A stretch of DNA of 64,000 bases, from assembly GCF_022538115.1 (NCBI RefSeq), contig NZ_JAKZAL010000003.1:124001-188000 (forward strand), written 5' to 3'. The DNA is from Cognataquiflexum rubidum (lineage in GTDB: Bacteria > Bacteroidota > Bacteroidia > Cytophagales > Cyclobacteriaceae). The position numbers were made by a program, and so were the translations under genes. Below are positions 9,806 through 18,702 of the stretch, piece after piece (positions within the stretch are counted from its first letter, which is position 1; the number at the start of each line of letters is the position of its first letter). Below the pieces are notes generated by a model. It did no database searches, was not told the origin of the DNA, and saw only the letters and a program-made list of their open reading frames with translations.

Positions 9806-10282
9806 TCAATACAAGGTTTTGTTGTCCAGCAAAACCCATTCTTTGAAAACCTGATTGGCTTCTTTCTTAGAAAGTTGGGAAAATGGGATTTTCCTTTTAT
9901 TCAGAGGCAACTCCAATTCCTCATAAATAAACTGGTCATCGAAGCCTATTGCGGCAGCATCCTTCTTGGTATTGGCAAAAAATACCCTCTCCGGTCTCGC
10001 CCAATAAATGGCTCCAAGACACATAGGGCAAGGTTCACAGGAAGTATAGAGGTAACAGCCTTCCAATTGAAAACTTCCAAGGTTTTTGCAGGCATCCCTG
10101 ATGGCGACCACTTCCGCATGGGCAGTAGGGTCATTGGTGTCCAAGACGGAGTTACATCCCTGACCGACTACCTTCCCGTCTTTTATAATAACACAGCCAA
10201 AAGGACCTCCTTTTCCCTGCACCATTCCTGTACGGGACAAGTCAATGGCCATTTTCATGAATTTTTCGTGGATTTCTTCCAT
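9806..10282 (-). CDS. guaD: Nucleoside/guanine deaminase, CMP/dCMP deaminase superfamily
   Basis: 158 residues from the ATG at 10282; the frame can extend seven codons to 10303, but those fall in simple repeats. Zinc ligands and catalytic acid are visible: HAEVVAI (H55, E57) and SCEPCPMC (C85, C88). The FDDQFIYEEL segment and C-terminal helix fit small guanine deaminases of the GuaD type better than tRNA adenosine deaminase TadA. It would convert guanine to xanthine and ammonia in the cytoplasm. It stands alone, with a 500-base repeat region upstream. Confidence 0.8.
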   Translation of the reverse strand: MEEIHEKFMKMAIDLSRTGMVQGKGGPFGCVIIKDGKVVGQGCNSVLDTNDPTAHAEVVAIRDACKNLGSFQLEGCYLYTSCEPCPMCLGAIYWARPERVFFANTKKDAAAIGFDDQFIYEELELPLNKRKIPFSQLSKKEANQVFKEWVLLDNKTLY

Positions 10283-10289
10283 GGGGATT

Positions 10290-10827
10290 TTTTTAAGTAT
10301 CAAGTATCAAGTATCAAGAACCGAGAGGCAAGATCTGAGTACAAAGTATTAAGTACCAAGTATCAAGTACCAAGTACCATGATTCAAAAGTAGAGGATCA
10401 AGATTTCATTTCCGACCTGGTATCAGTTAACCAAATAAACAATTAACCAATAACCGAGAAACGAGAACTGGGTACCAAGTATCAAGAACCTAGTATCAAG
10501 TACCAACGGGATAAGATCAAGATTTCATTTCCGACCTGGTAACCGTTAACCAAATAACCTAATAGCCATTAACCAAATATCCGAGAGCCGAGAGGCAAGA
10601 TCTGAGTACAAAGTATTAAGTACCAAGTATCAAGTATCAAGTACCAAGATTCAAAGGTATAAGATCAAGATTTCATTTCCGACCTGGTTTCAGTTAACCA
10701 AATAACCCAATAGCCAAATAACCCATTAACCATTAACCAAATAACCCATTAACCATTAACCAAATAACCCAATAACAATGACAACAATTACAACCACTAC
10801 AACAATTACAACCCAATAACCCACCCC
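10290..10827. repeat. Block of degenerate simple repeats with a repeated ~26-bp module
   Basis: A gene-free 540-base stretch made of AAGTATCAAG/AAGTACCAAG decamer-like runs, TAACCAAATAACC runs and an ACAACAATTACAACC run near 10780-10815. A module starting GATCAAGATTTCATTTCCGA occurs at 10396, 10515 and 10663, each time followed by a GTTAACCAAATAA run. The left and right modules also share about 90 bases in front (from GAGGCAAGATCTGAG). No coding potential seen. Confidence 0.85.
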
Positions 10828-11568
10828 TCACCCAATCCACTTGCCCAAAAACTCCATAAAGGCATCTTTGTAATTTTCGCTGACGACAATCTGGGAATTT
10901 CCTATGTGGATGACGTTTCGCGAGACAGAGTCAATATGGTCAAGGTTGATGATAAACGAACGGTGGACGCGCATGAAGTTGTCGGATGGCAAAAGTTCCT
11001 CCATGCTTTTCATGCTAGTGAGGGAGAGTAGGGGATTTGGCTTGTCTTTCAAATGTACCTTGACATAGTCCTTGTAGGCTTCGATATGGGTGATGTCTTT
11101 GAGCATCACTTTGACGAGTTGGTATTCTACTTTGAGGAAAATGTAATCGACTTGTTTTTCGGATTCGACCTTGGCGATAGTGTTTTTTTTCTGGTTCTCA
11201 AAAAACTGGTACGCTTTGGTCGCTGCTTTTAAAAACTCTTCATAACTAAAGGGTTTGAGCAGATAATCCAATGCATCGACTTTGTATCCTTCGACAGCAA
11301 ACTGGTTATAGGCCGTGGTAAAAATTATTTTTGGTTTTTTGGAGGTGGTCTTTCCGTCAAGAATCCGGGCCAATTCCATTCCTGAAAGGTCCGGCATCTG
11401 GATGTCCAAAAAAATCAGGTCAACCTCATTTTGATTGACATAACCCAAAGCCTGGATGGCATTGTCAAATTTGGATTGCAGGCTGAGAAATGAAGTCTGC
11501 TCTATGAATTTGGCAACCAAATCCAAAGCCAGAGGCTCATCATCTACCGCAATACATTTGATGGTCAT
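10828..11568 (-). CDS. LytTR-family response regulator
   Basis: 246 residues. The receiver domain (1-120) shows the acidic pocket DDEP at 9-12, phospho-acceptor D55 in LIFLDIQMPD and the conserved lysine in LLKPFSYEEF. The C-terminal LytTR DNA-binding domain (about 140-240) includes ..HIEAYKDYVKVH and MRVHRSFIINLDHID. Its start overlaps the end of the histidine kinase gene by four bases (ATGA), so the two are one operon and presumably one phosphorelay. Target genes are not shown by the sequence; the TonB receptor at 12.9 kb is divergent from the operon and a possible target. Confidence 0.93.
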   Translation of the reverse strand: MTIKCIAVDDEPLALDLVAKFIEQTSFLSLQSKFDNAIQALGYVNQNEVDLIFLDIQMPDLSGMELARILDGKTTSKKPKIIFTTAYNQFAVEGYKVDALDYLLKPFSYEEFLKAATKAYQFFENQKKNTIAKVESEKQVDYIFLKVEYQLVKVMLKDITHIEAYKDYVKVHLKDKPNPLLSLTSMKSMEELLPSDNFMRVHRSFIINLDHIDSVSRNVIHIGNSQIVVSENYKDAFMEFLGKWIG

Positions 11569-12641
11569 GAGAGGTCAATTTTCAAAGTGATCCTAAATTG
11601 GTTTTCGGTGTTTTCCTGGTCAATGTCCAGTTTATATTTGCCCGGATAGAGAAGGTCAAGCCTTCTGATTGTATTGGTCATCCCGATTCCGCTTGCGCTT
11701 CCTTCGGGCGTATTTTCTGTTGATTTGAAAATCGTATTTTCAGTGTGTAGGACAAGGTAGTTTTTCTCCCTTGAAAGTGAAATAAGAATAACACTTTCTT
11801 TTTGCGAGCTGATGCCGTGCTTGAAGCAGTTTTCAATAAAAGGTAACAGCAGCATGGGTGCGATTTCGGCTTCTTCGATTTTTTCAGGGATCTGAAGGTC
11901 CAATTTTACTTTGCCTGTCAGCCTCAGTTTCATCAACTCGATAAAGTCTTTGATAAACTCATTTTCCTTGGTCAGAAGGGTTTGGTTTTTTTCGGTTTCA
12001 TAGAGTACATACCGCATCATCCTGCTCAGTTTCAACAACGCCGTTTTGGCCTTTTCCACATCGATATTGGTCAGGGCGTAGATATTATTGAGTGTGTTGA
12101 AAAAGAAGTGTGGGTTGATCTGTGCTTTAAGGTAGGAAAGTTCAGAATTGATCTGCTGCTGCTGGAGTTCAAGTCTGATTTTTTCATCAGATTGCCATTT
12201 TTGGACCGCTACGATACTTGTACTGATCCCTACAGACATACTGAAAATCATAAAACTGAACAAATCATAGCGACTAAAGAAACTTGTTTTGGCTATATAT
12301 GGGACGCCTGGTCTGAAAGCTTTGTGCATCAATTCAGGCATATTGGTGTATTGATCATATAAAACAAAAATGACCACATAGAACAATCCACCAAGAAGAT
12401 TCAAGAATAAAAAGAGTGAAGTTTTGTTTTTGAACAATACTTTGGGGATCAGGTAGAAAAAATTGAAATAGAAGGTCAGTACAAGGGATGCAAACTGCAA
12501 TACTTGCTTGATCCAATACTCATTGGGACGCTCAACCTCTGAGGTTAGTGGTGAAAGCAAAAAGATAACTGATCCAAATAGACTCCAACCCAATATATGG
12601 ATGAGTAGAGGCAGACTTTTTTTGATAGTGATCTCCGGCAT
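11565..12641 (-). CDS. LytS-like sensor histidine kinase
   Basis: 358 residues. Four membrane helices fill about residues 10-145, with almost no periplasmic domain. They are followed by a short coiled coil (LELQQQQINSELSYLKAQ) and the His_kinase domain with phospho-acceptor H178 in INPHFFFNTLNN. The ATPase part has the N-box LLPFIENCFKHG and a GIGMTN glycine motif. It belongs to the LytS/YehU group that signals to LytTR regulators. It is the first gene of the kinase-regulator operon. The signal sensed is unknown. Confidence 0.92.
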   Translation of the reverse strand: MPEITIKKSLPLLIHILGWSLFGSVIFLLSPLTSEVERPNEYWIKQVLQFASLVLTFYFNFFYLIPKVLFKNKTSLFLFLNLLGGLFYVVIFVLYDQYTNMPELMHKAFRPGVPYIAKTSFFSRYDLFSFMIFSMSVGISTSIVAVQKWQSDEKIRLELQQQQINSELSYLKAQINPHFFFNTLNNIYALTNIDVEKAKTALLKLSRMMRYVLYETEKNQTLLTKENEFIKDFIELMKLRLTGKVKLDLQIPEKIEEAEIAPMLLLPFIENCFKHGISSQKESVILISLSREKNYLVLHTENTIFKSTENTPEGSASGIGMTNTIRRLDLLYPGKYKLDIDQENTENQFRITLKIDLS

Positions 12642-12908
12642 GATACAGATATTATGTAAATGTGATGTAAACTAATGGAAAGTTTTGCGGTTAAACCACA
12701 ACAATCTACCAATCAGGCTATTTAGTCGCCCAAATGGGAGATTTGGAGGTTAAGTGCCAAAAATGAGTAAATAAATGGGTTTATCAGGCTTTCTATGCCT
12801 TTGGTCGATGCATTTCCACTCCCTATCTATTTGATTTTTTTTTGATTTGAATCAGATATTCCTTTGTTGGGTAATCTGTCCAAAAGACAACCACAAAATT
12901 TTAAATTG

Positions 12909-15419
12909 ATGAAAACTGCAATCCAACTATTATTTGTTCTTCTCCTTACCATAGGAATCAATGTCTCCCCAGGACATGCCCAAGGATCAAAGCCTGAATA
13001 TAAAATATCAGGAAAGGTTCTTGACAAATCCAACAACCAGCCTGTAGCGTATGCGGCAGTTTCCTTGTTAGACGCCGAAACACGTCAGAATGTAGCCGGT
13101 GCTGTTGCCGATTTTGACGGGGTATTCATTATCTCCGGTTTCAAAAACGGAAACTACCTTGTCCAGGTAACTTTTATGGGTTTTCAGGCCATTACTTCTG
13201 GACCACTAGCAGTGACGGATGAAAAAACGTCATTTGATCTTGGGTCTCTTTCCTTGGAACAGGAAGCTGTTGCCCTTCAGGAAGTCACTGTCATGGGACA
13301 GCGTGACCTGATTGAGGAGAAAGTGGACAGGACCATTTACAATGCAGAAAATGACAAAACCCTTATCGGCGGAGATGCCTCTGATGTATTGAGAAGAGTT
13401 CCTATGCTTTCAGTGGACATGGACGGAAACGTCTCTATGAGAGGAAGTTCAAGCATATTGGTCTTGTTAAACGGTAAGCAATCTGCTATAGTAGCAACCA
13501 ACGTGGCTGAGGCATTGAAGCAGATTCCTGCCGAAGAAATCAAATCTGTGGAAGTGATTACTTCCCCATCTGCCAAATATGATGCAGAGGGTACAGGTGG
13601 TGTCATCAACATCATCACTAAGAAAAACAACATTCAGGGAGCTTCTTTGAACATCAATAGCAGTGTAGGATATAGAGGTTCTAACCTTGGATTGAATGCA
13701 AGTTTGAAGCAAAAGAAAATGTCTTGGACATTGGGAGGTTTTGGTAGATCAGGATACAATATCCTTGGCTTTTTCGAAAATCAACAATACATCACCAATG
13801 CCGATGGAACAACAAGAAACATTTCCCAATACGCCGACACCAGAAGCAATATGCTTTTTGGCAGGTATAACTTGGGTTGGGATTATGAAATCAACAAATA
13901 TAACTTCTTGACTGCCTCAGTGAGTTATGGAGTCAGAAACATGAGAAACAGACAGGATGGTTTGTTGACAGATACTTATTTGGATGAGGTGTTGCAAAGT
14001 TCATTGTTAAGAGATGTCAATACAGACAACCTTTCAAACAACGTGGACCTGAACTTCAACTACACCAAGTCTTACGAGAAAAAAGGTAAGGAATTCAGTA
14101 TCTCCGGTTTGTTCAGCCAGAATAACCTGACCAACGACTTCATCAACAGCCAATTCGATAGCAATTTTGAAAACATATCAAGCAGGATCAAAAACCTTAA
14201 CTCCGGTACCAACCGTGAATTTACACTCCAATTGGATTATGTAACTCCTTTGGCTGAAAATCAGATTCTGGAATACGGAGCAAAAAATATCCTGAGAAAA
14301 GCTGTCAGTGACTTCGCTTATTTCACAGCCGAAGGTGCAGATGGTGAATTTGTAGAAGTGGATGACGTGACCTTCTCCAACGAATTCAGCTATGATCAGA
14401 ATGTGACTGCGGCTTATGCGTCTTACACCACTAATTTCCTCAAGAAGTATGCCTTCAAAGGAGGTATGAGGTATGAATACACCAGCATTGCTGCGGATTT
14501 CTCTAACTCAGAACTTGACGGTGAGATTCCTTCTTTTGGCGTTTGGGTTCCAAGTTTGAACTTGAGCAGGAAATTGGAAAAAGGAAATATGATCAAAGCG
14601 GCCTACAACAGAAGGGTGCAGAGACCATCTTTGAATTTCCTGAATCCCAACATCAATGCCGCAAACCCGCAGCAGGTTTCTCAAGGTAACCCGTTGTTGG
14701 AGCCTGAGTTGACAGATAATTATGAAATGTCATATAGCACCTTCTTCAAAGGCTCAAACTTGAATTTCACTACCTACTTCAGAAATACAACAGGTTCTAT
14801 CCAGCCTGTGAGGACGGTGAGACAGGACGATATCATTTTCACAACCTATGAAAACATCGGACAGGAAAAAGCCTACGGATTGTCAGTGTTTGCCAATGTC
14901 AACCTTTCAGGCAAGTTTTCTGTCAACGGTAGTGTGGAAGGATATTTCGCACAATTGGATAACGGTCTGACCGATCCCTTGTATGCAGCATCCAATGACG
15001 GTTTTGTATTCAGCGGAAGAATATTTGCAAACTATACATTACCAAAAGATTGGCAGGTACAGGCTTTCACTTTCCAAAGAGGAAGAAGGGTTGAATTGCA
15101 AGGAACTTCAGGCGGATTCGGTGTATATGGTTTGAACTTCAACAAATCATTCAATGAAAAAAGAGGTTCGATCGGTTTTGGTGCTGAAAACTTCTTTACC
15201 AAAGTATTTACCATCGACAATGAGTTGATCACGCCAACAATCATGCAACAGAGTACAGTTGGTTTGAAAAACATGAATTTCAAGATCAACTTCAACTATA
15301 GAATAGGGAAACTGTCAGTCGACGGACCTTCAAGAAAAAAGAAAAGAGGAGTGACCAACGACGATCTTAAAGAAGGTGGCGACGGCAACAGCGGTGCAGC
15401 CACCGGCGGAAATAATTAA
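12909..15419 (+). CDS. TonB-dependent receptor, outer membrane beta-barrel family
   Basis: 836 residues from the ATG at 12909, chosen over 12864 because a signal peptide (MKTAIQLLFVLL... ending GHAQ) starts there. Next come a carboxypeptidase-regulatory-like domain (about 32-115), a plug with VDRTIYN and a GNVSMRGSSSILVLLNGK core (about 125-240), and a barrel of the OMP_b-brl_3 type. The tail is unusual: after the last strand it carries a basic KKKRG stretch and a Gly/Asn/Ala-rich end. This family is abundant in Bacteroidota and its ligands are usually unknown. It is divergent from the LytS/LytTR operon and followed by a strong terminator. Confidence 0.88.
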   Translation: MKTAIQLLFVLLLTIGINVSPGHAQGSKPEYKISGKVLDKSNNQPVAYAAVSLLDAETRQNVAGAVADFDGVFIISGFKNGNYLVQVTFMGFQAITSGPLAVTDEKTSFDLGSLSLEQEAVALQEVTVMGQRDLIEEKVDRTIYNAENDKTLIGGDASDVLRRVPMLSVDMDGNVSMRGSSSILVLLNGKQSAIVATNVAEALKQIPAEEIKSVEVITSPSAKYDAEGTGGVINIITKKNNIQGASLNINSSVGYRGSNLGLNASLKQKKMSWTLGGFGRSGYNILGFFENQQYITNADGTTRNISQYADTRSNMLFGRYNLGWDYEINKYNFLTASVSYGVRNMRNRQDGLLTDTYLDEVLQSSLLRDVNTDNLSNNVDLNFNYTKSYEKKGKEFSISGLFSQNNLTNDFINSQFDSNFENISSRIKNLNSGTNREFTLQLDYVTPLAENQILEYGAKNILRKAVSDFAYFTAEGADGEFVEVDDVTFSNEFSYDQNVTAAYASYTTNFLKKYAFKGGMRYEYTSIAADFSNSELDGEIPSFGVWVPSLNLSRKLEKGNMIKAAYNRRVQRPSLNFLNPNINAANPQQVSQGNPLLEPELTDNYEMSYSTFFKGSNLNFTTYFRNTTGSIQPVRTVRQDDIIFTTYENIGQEKAYGLSVFANVNLSGKFSVNGSVEGYFAQLDNGLTDPLYAASNDGFVFSGRIFANYTLPKDWQVQAFTFQRGRRVELQGTSGGFGVYGLNFNKSFNEKRGSIGFGAENFFTKVFTIDNELITPTIMQQSTVGLKNMNFKINFNYRIGKLSVDGPSRKKKRGVTNDDLKEGGDGNSGAATGGNN

Positions 15420-15453
15420 TAATAGTTAAATGATTGGGTAATAGTTATTAATT

Positions 15454-15485
15454 AACCGCTAGGTTTTGCCTAGCGGTTTTTTTGT
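15454..15485 (+). terminator. Rho-independent terminator of the TonB receptor gene
   Basis: Perfect 10-bp stem (15454-15463 with 15469-15478), 5-base loop TTTTG, followed by a T-run. Confidence 0.9.
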
Positions 15486-15540
15486 TTTTTTTGATATTAT
15501 GTAAATCCGCTCTTTTGCCACCATCGCTATTTAAAAAATA

Positions 15541-15664
15541 ACCTCGACTTCGCTCGGCCACCGGATATTGAATGAGGACTAGGAAGGGAGGAAAATGCGG
15601 CGCAGTCGCATTTTCCTCCCTTCCTCTAAAAACAAAACCATCGGGCACCGAGCGAAGTCGAGGT
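15541..15664. repeat. REP-like nested inverted repeat
   Basis: Outer arms ACCTCGACTTCGCTCGG (15541-15557) and its exact reverse complement (15648-15664) enclose a second perfect palindrome with 19-bp arms (15581-15599 and 15607-15625) around a 7-base loop. No coding sequence lies inside. The architecture is that of a REP/BIME or small palindromic element. Confidence 0.8.
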
Positions 15665-15781
15665 GTAAATCAAAATAAAATTAGGCCATTGGTGTCATTG
15701 CAGACAATCATATTAGATAGAATGGTCAGAAACCATTTGGCATTGACTTTCCCCAGAGATTTTCAAAAGAAACAGACATAA

Positions 15782-15812
15782 AAAAACCACTCGGTCTACC
15801 CAAGTGGTTTTT
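15782..15812. terminator. Bidirectional terminator
   Basis: Arms AAAAACCACT (15782-15791) and AGTGGTTTTT (15803-15812) with an 11-base loop; T-runs on both strands. On the minus strand it would end transcription of the PDH E1 beta gene. Confidence 0.7.
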
Positions 15813-15845
15813 ATAATTTTATTTCTCTTCTTCGAACTTCCTACC

Positions 15846-15925
15846 TCTTACTTTCTACCTTTTACCTCCAACTTCCTAACTTCCCAACTTCCTAACTTCC
15901 CAACTTCCTAACTTCCCAACTTCCT
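15846..15925. repeat. Short tandem repeat, 16-bp unit AACTTCCTAACTTCCC
   Basis: A C/T-rich array with more than three near-perfect copies of a 16-bp unit (itself two 8-mers, AACTTCCT and AACTTCCC), preceded by more degenerate copies. It runs directly into the stop codon of the PDH E1 beta gene on the opposite strand. Confidence 0.85.
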
Positions 15926-16901
15926 ACTTATACATCACCTTCTTCACAGCCTCGATGGTCCTCTTTACATTTGGCAAGGTTGCTTCAATATAAGTAGGGG
16001 AATAGCTCAAAGGGATGTCCATGGAGTTGACCCTGATAACAGGCGCATCAAGATAGTCAAAGGCATTTCTTTGGATATGGTAAGCGAGTTCTGAAGAAAG
16101 CCCTGCAATTGGGTTGGCTTCTTCCACAACTACACACCTGTTGGTTTTCTTTACAGATTCCAGGCAAGTAGCATAATCTATCGGCCTGACAGTTCTCAAA
16201 TCTATGATTTCTGCTTCGATACCTTCTTTTGCCAATTCATCAGCAGCTTCAAATACCACTTTCATCATTTTACCAAATGAAATGATCGTGACATCTTTTC
16301 CTTTTCTTTTGACGTCAGCGACACCGATAGGCAATAAATATTCTCCTTCAGGAACTTCACCTTTGTCACTGTACATCAATTCAGATTCCATAAAGATCAC
16401 AGGATCCGGATCCCTGATGGCAGCTTTCATCAAGCCTTTTGCATCATAGGGATTAGAAGGAACAATCACTTTCAGTCCAGGAGTATTTGCAAACCAGTTT
16501 TCAAAATTTGAAGAGTGAGTGGCACCAAGTTGACCGGCATTTCCTGTTGGTCCTCTGAATACGATCGGAACACTATAGGCTCCACCTGACATGGAAAGCA
16601 TCTTGGCCGCAGAGTTGACGATCTGATCTATCGCAACCAACGAAAAGTTGAATGTCATGAATTCGATGATGGGCTTGAGGCCATTCATGGCTGCTCCTAC
16701 TCCCAAACCCGCAAAACCAAGTTCTGCGATCGGGGTATCAATCACCCTATCCGGACCAAACTCATCCAACATTCCTTGGGATACCTTGTAGGCGCCGTTG
16801 TATTCTGCCACTTCTTCGCCCATCAGAAACACGTTTTTATCGCGTCTCATTTCTTCGGACATGGCTTCTCTTAATGCTTCTCTAAATTGAATAACTCTCA
16901 T
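15924..16901 (-). CDS. pdhB: Pyruvate dehydrogenase E1 component, beta subunit
   Basis: 325 residues from the ATG at 16901 (MRVIQFREAL); an upstream in-frame start at 16952 would add an unlikely leader. It is the beta half of the thiamine-diphosphate-dependent alpha2beta2 E1 that decarboxylates pyruvate. Visible family features are FMGEEVAEYNGAYKVSQG near the N-terminus with the TPP-activating glutamate (MGEEV), the RGPTGNAGQLGATHS loop, and the C-terminal domain with VVVEEANPIAGL. No alpha subunit, E2 or E3 gene is in the window, so the complex is encoded at several loci. A branched-chain keto-acid E1 beta is a less likely alternative. Confidence 0.9.
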   Translation of the reverse strand: MRVIQFREALREAMSEEMRRDKNVFLMGEEVAEYNGAYKVSQGMLDEFGPDRVIDTPIAELGFAGLGVGAAMNGLKPIIEFMTFNFSLVAIDQIVNSAAKMLSMSGGAYSVPIVFRGPTGNAGQLGATHSSNFENWFANTPGLKVIVPSNPYDAKGLMKAAIRDPDPVIFMESELMYSDKGEVPEGEYLLPIGVADVKRKGKDVTIISFGKMMKVVFEAADELAKEGIEAEIIDLRTVRPIDYATCLESVKKTNRCVVVEEANPIAGLSSELAYHIQRNAFDYLDAPVIRVNSMDIPLSYSPTYIEATLPNVKRTIEAVKKVMYK

Positions 16902-17017
16902 TTTAAACAGTATTTGCGCTCGCAAAAATAGGAAGTAATCCCTCAAATCCAAAACAACCTTTGGTTTGAGGACCTATATTTTAAGAATGGTTTTTTGGTA
17001 AGGAATCGGCTCTTGGA

Positions 17018-17443
17018 TTATTGTTTTTCAGGCTTGGTGACAGGCTTGCCGGATTCTACCCAATTATTCAAACCGCCTTCGAGCATGTATATCTTTGTGA
17101 ACCCAAGTTCTTTCATTTTCTCTGTAGCTGGAATGGTTCTCTTTGCAGACCTGCAATAGACATAATAGGTTTTCTTTTTGTTGAGTTTGCCGACTTCTTC
17201 CTCAAAGTTACCTCCTGTCCAATTGATGAAAGTTGCCCCTTCGATATGCCCCTCTGCGATTTCTTCCGGGGTTCGGATATCCAATATCACTGCCTTTTTA
17301 CCTTTGTGGCCTTTGATGTCAAATTCAGCAGGGCTGAGTTTAGGAGCTCCTTCCTGAGCATGGGATACTTTCGGTAAAGCAAGGAAAAGGGTCAGGACCA
17401 TCAGCGTCCAAACTGATTTTACCCAAGTGGTTTTATTGTTCAT
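17018..17443 (-). CDS. Exported single-domain rhodanese
   Basis: 141 residues with a signal peptide (cleavage near VSHAQ, residue 30). One rhodanese domain follows: LDIRTPEEIAEGHIEGATFI and the active-site loop YCRSAKRT with the persulfide-forming C97. It should act in the periplasm on a thiol or persulfide substrate. It is not next to the SQR or DsrE genes, but all three would fit sulfide/persulfide handling. It is divergent from the metallophosphoesterase gene. Confidence 0.88.
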   Translation of the reverse strand: MNNKTTWVKSVWTLMVLTLFLALPKVSHAQEGAPKLSPAEFDIKGHKGKKAVILDIRTPEEIAEGHIEGATFINWTGGNFEEEVGKLNKKKTYYVYCRSAKRTIPATEKMKELGFTKIYMLEGGLNNWVESGKPVTKPEKQ

Positions 17444-17691
17444 GAATTTTTGGTGTTTGATTTTTTAGGATTTCTTTAGGTATGTGCGCTATCTTGCCCC
17501 TAGCCATTATAGAACTCGGAAGGTCTACAATTGATTGGCTCCGCCTCGGCGGACAAGTGTGGACTGTCGACTTTGGTCTAATTATCCGTAGCATTGATCT
17601 TGAACATAAGCCTGTGTCAAAATAGGGATAATCATATTTCTTTATTTCTTTAGCAACGAATTTACTGATTAAAAAATTTAAATATTCCAAA

Positions 17692-18195
17692 ATGAAGAAA
17701 ATCGGCCTTATTTCCGATTCCCATGGTTACCTGGACGAGATTGTGACCGGCCATTTGGCGGATGTCGATGAAATATGGCATGCCGGGGATATCGGTGACC
17801 TGTCTATTTTGAATATCCTTCCGCGGGATAAGGTATTGAGAATCATCACCGGAAATATTGATGACCAAGAGGCAAGAAGCGGATATCCTGAAGAATTATG
17901 GTTTGAAGTTGACGGCCTCAAAGTAGGAATGATTCATATCGGAGGAAAACCTCCTCAATATGCTAAAGGAGTCAAAAACCTCATCCGACAGCACGGTGTG
18001 CACCTGTTTGTTTGCGGGCATTCCCATGTCTGTAAGGTGGAATTTGACAGAAACCTGAATTGCCTTTACATGAATCCCGGGGCTGTTGGTCAGTCAGGTT
18101 TTCATATTGTGAGGACAATGTTGCTTTTTGAGATTGAAAACGGCAAGATTCAAAACCTCAGGGTGGTGGAATTGGGGAAAAGAGGACGGGGTTAA
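17692..18195 (+). CDS. YfcE/MJ0936-type metallophosphoesterase
   Basis: 167 residues, the usual length of this calcineurin-like subgroup. The dinuclear metal site is complete: D9 and H11 in SDSHG, D33 in GDIGD, N55 in GNID, H82 in MIHIGG, and H110/H112 in GHSH. Members hydrolyse phosphodiesters in vitro, and their cellular substrate is often unknown. No signal peptide, so cytoplasmic. The gene is monocistronic and ends before a simple-repeat tract and a bidirectional terminator. Confidence 0.92.
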   Translation: MKKIGLISDSHGYLDEIVTGHLADVDEIWHAGDIGDLSILNILPRDKVLRIITGNIDDQEARSGYPEELWFEVDGLKVGMIHIGGKPPQYAKGVKNLIRQHGVHLFVCGHSHVCKVEFDRNLNCLYMNPGAVGQSGFHIVRTMLLFEIENGKIQNLRVVELGKRGRG

Positions 18196-18305
18196 AGGTT
18201 TATTGGTTATTTGTTTAACTGTATTGCAGAAAACTTGTCTTATTTCATGAAGAAAGGTTCAAATAAAAAAACATTCATGTTAAGAGTACATTCCATTTAT
18301 CAGAT

Positions 18306-18406
18306 TTAAACAATTAACCCTTTAACCAAATAACCAATAACCATTAACCAAATAACCATTAACCAAATAACCAATAACCAAATAACCCTTTAACCAATAA
18401 CCATCC
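18306..18406. repeat. AACC-type simple repeat tract
   Basis: A run of about 100 bases built from degenerate TTAACCAAATAACCAATAACC units. A shorter copy in opposite orientation sits at 18198-18222 just after the metallophosphoesterase stop, so the two could pair. Confidence 0.85.
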
Positions 18407-18410
18407 AATA

Positions 18411-18443
18411 AAAAAAGGCAACGAGTCCATCGTTGCCTTTTTT
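18411..18443. terminator. Bidirectional terminator between convergent genes
   Basis: Perfect 14-bp arms 18411-18424 and 18430-18443 (core GGCAACGA/TCGTTGCC) with a 5-base loop, A-run on the left and T-run on the right. It serves the metallophosphoesterase gene and the small basic protein gene. Confidence 0.92.
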
Positions 18444-18472
18444 ATTTCTTGTGAAAGAAAAGTAAAATAGGA

Positions 18473-18613
18473 TTAAGCGAAGTTCTTTTTCAATTCTTCG
18501 ATGTCAACATTTTTGATTACCGGCTTGGCACTCAACTGTTTGATCTTAATCACTCTTGTATTTTGCTTAAGTCTCTTTCTTTTCAATTTTCTTTTTAAAG
18601 CAGTAACTCCCAT
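18473..18613 (-). CDS. Conserved-looking 46-residue basic protein
   Basis: The frame is open to 18766, but the ATG at 18613 (MGVTALKRKLKRKRLKQN) is the sensible start: a promoter-like TAATTTTG lies at 18647-18654 on the minus strand, and the longer frame would overlap hisS. The first half is very basic (KRKLKRKRLKQNTRVIKIK) and the last third is acidic (VDIEELKKNF). It has its own promoter and terminator. The size and charge suggest a ribosome- or RNA-associated protein, but it is neither bS21 nor THX by sequence. Function unknown. Confidence 0.75.
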   Translation of the reverse strand: MGVTALKRKLKRKRLKQNTRVIKIKQLSAKPVIKNVDIEELKKNFA

Positions 18614-18646
18614 CGTCTTATTCTTTATGTGAACGCAAATGAAGCG

Positions 18647-18683
18647 CAAAATTAAGATAAAAATTTGATTTTGCTTAACTTTG
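18647..18683. promoter_or_regulatory. Divergent promoter pair for the small basic protein and hisS
   Basis: TAATTTTG on the minus strand (18647-18654) and TAACTTTG on the plus strand (18676-18683) both match the Bacteroidota -7 consensus TAnnTTTG and stand 20-35 bases from the two start codons. A clear -33 TTG at the right spacing was not found for either. Confidence 0.4.
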
Positions 18684-18702
18684 GTCAAAATTAATGTAAA
18701 AG

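Noticed and set aside
10290-10827. CRISPR array candidate
   Set aside because: Repeats are degenerate, adjoining, of unequal spacing and lack unique spacers; no cas gene is nearby.
12864-12908. Upstream start of the TonB receptor gene at 12864
   Set aside because: It would put 15 polar residues before a clear signal peptide that begins at 12909.
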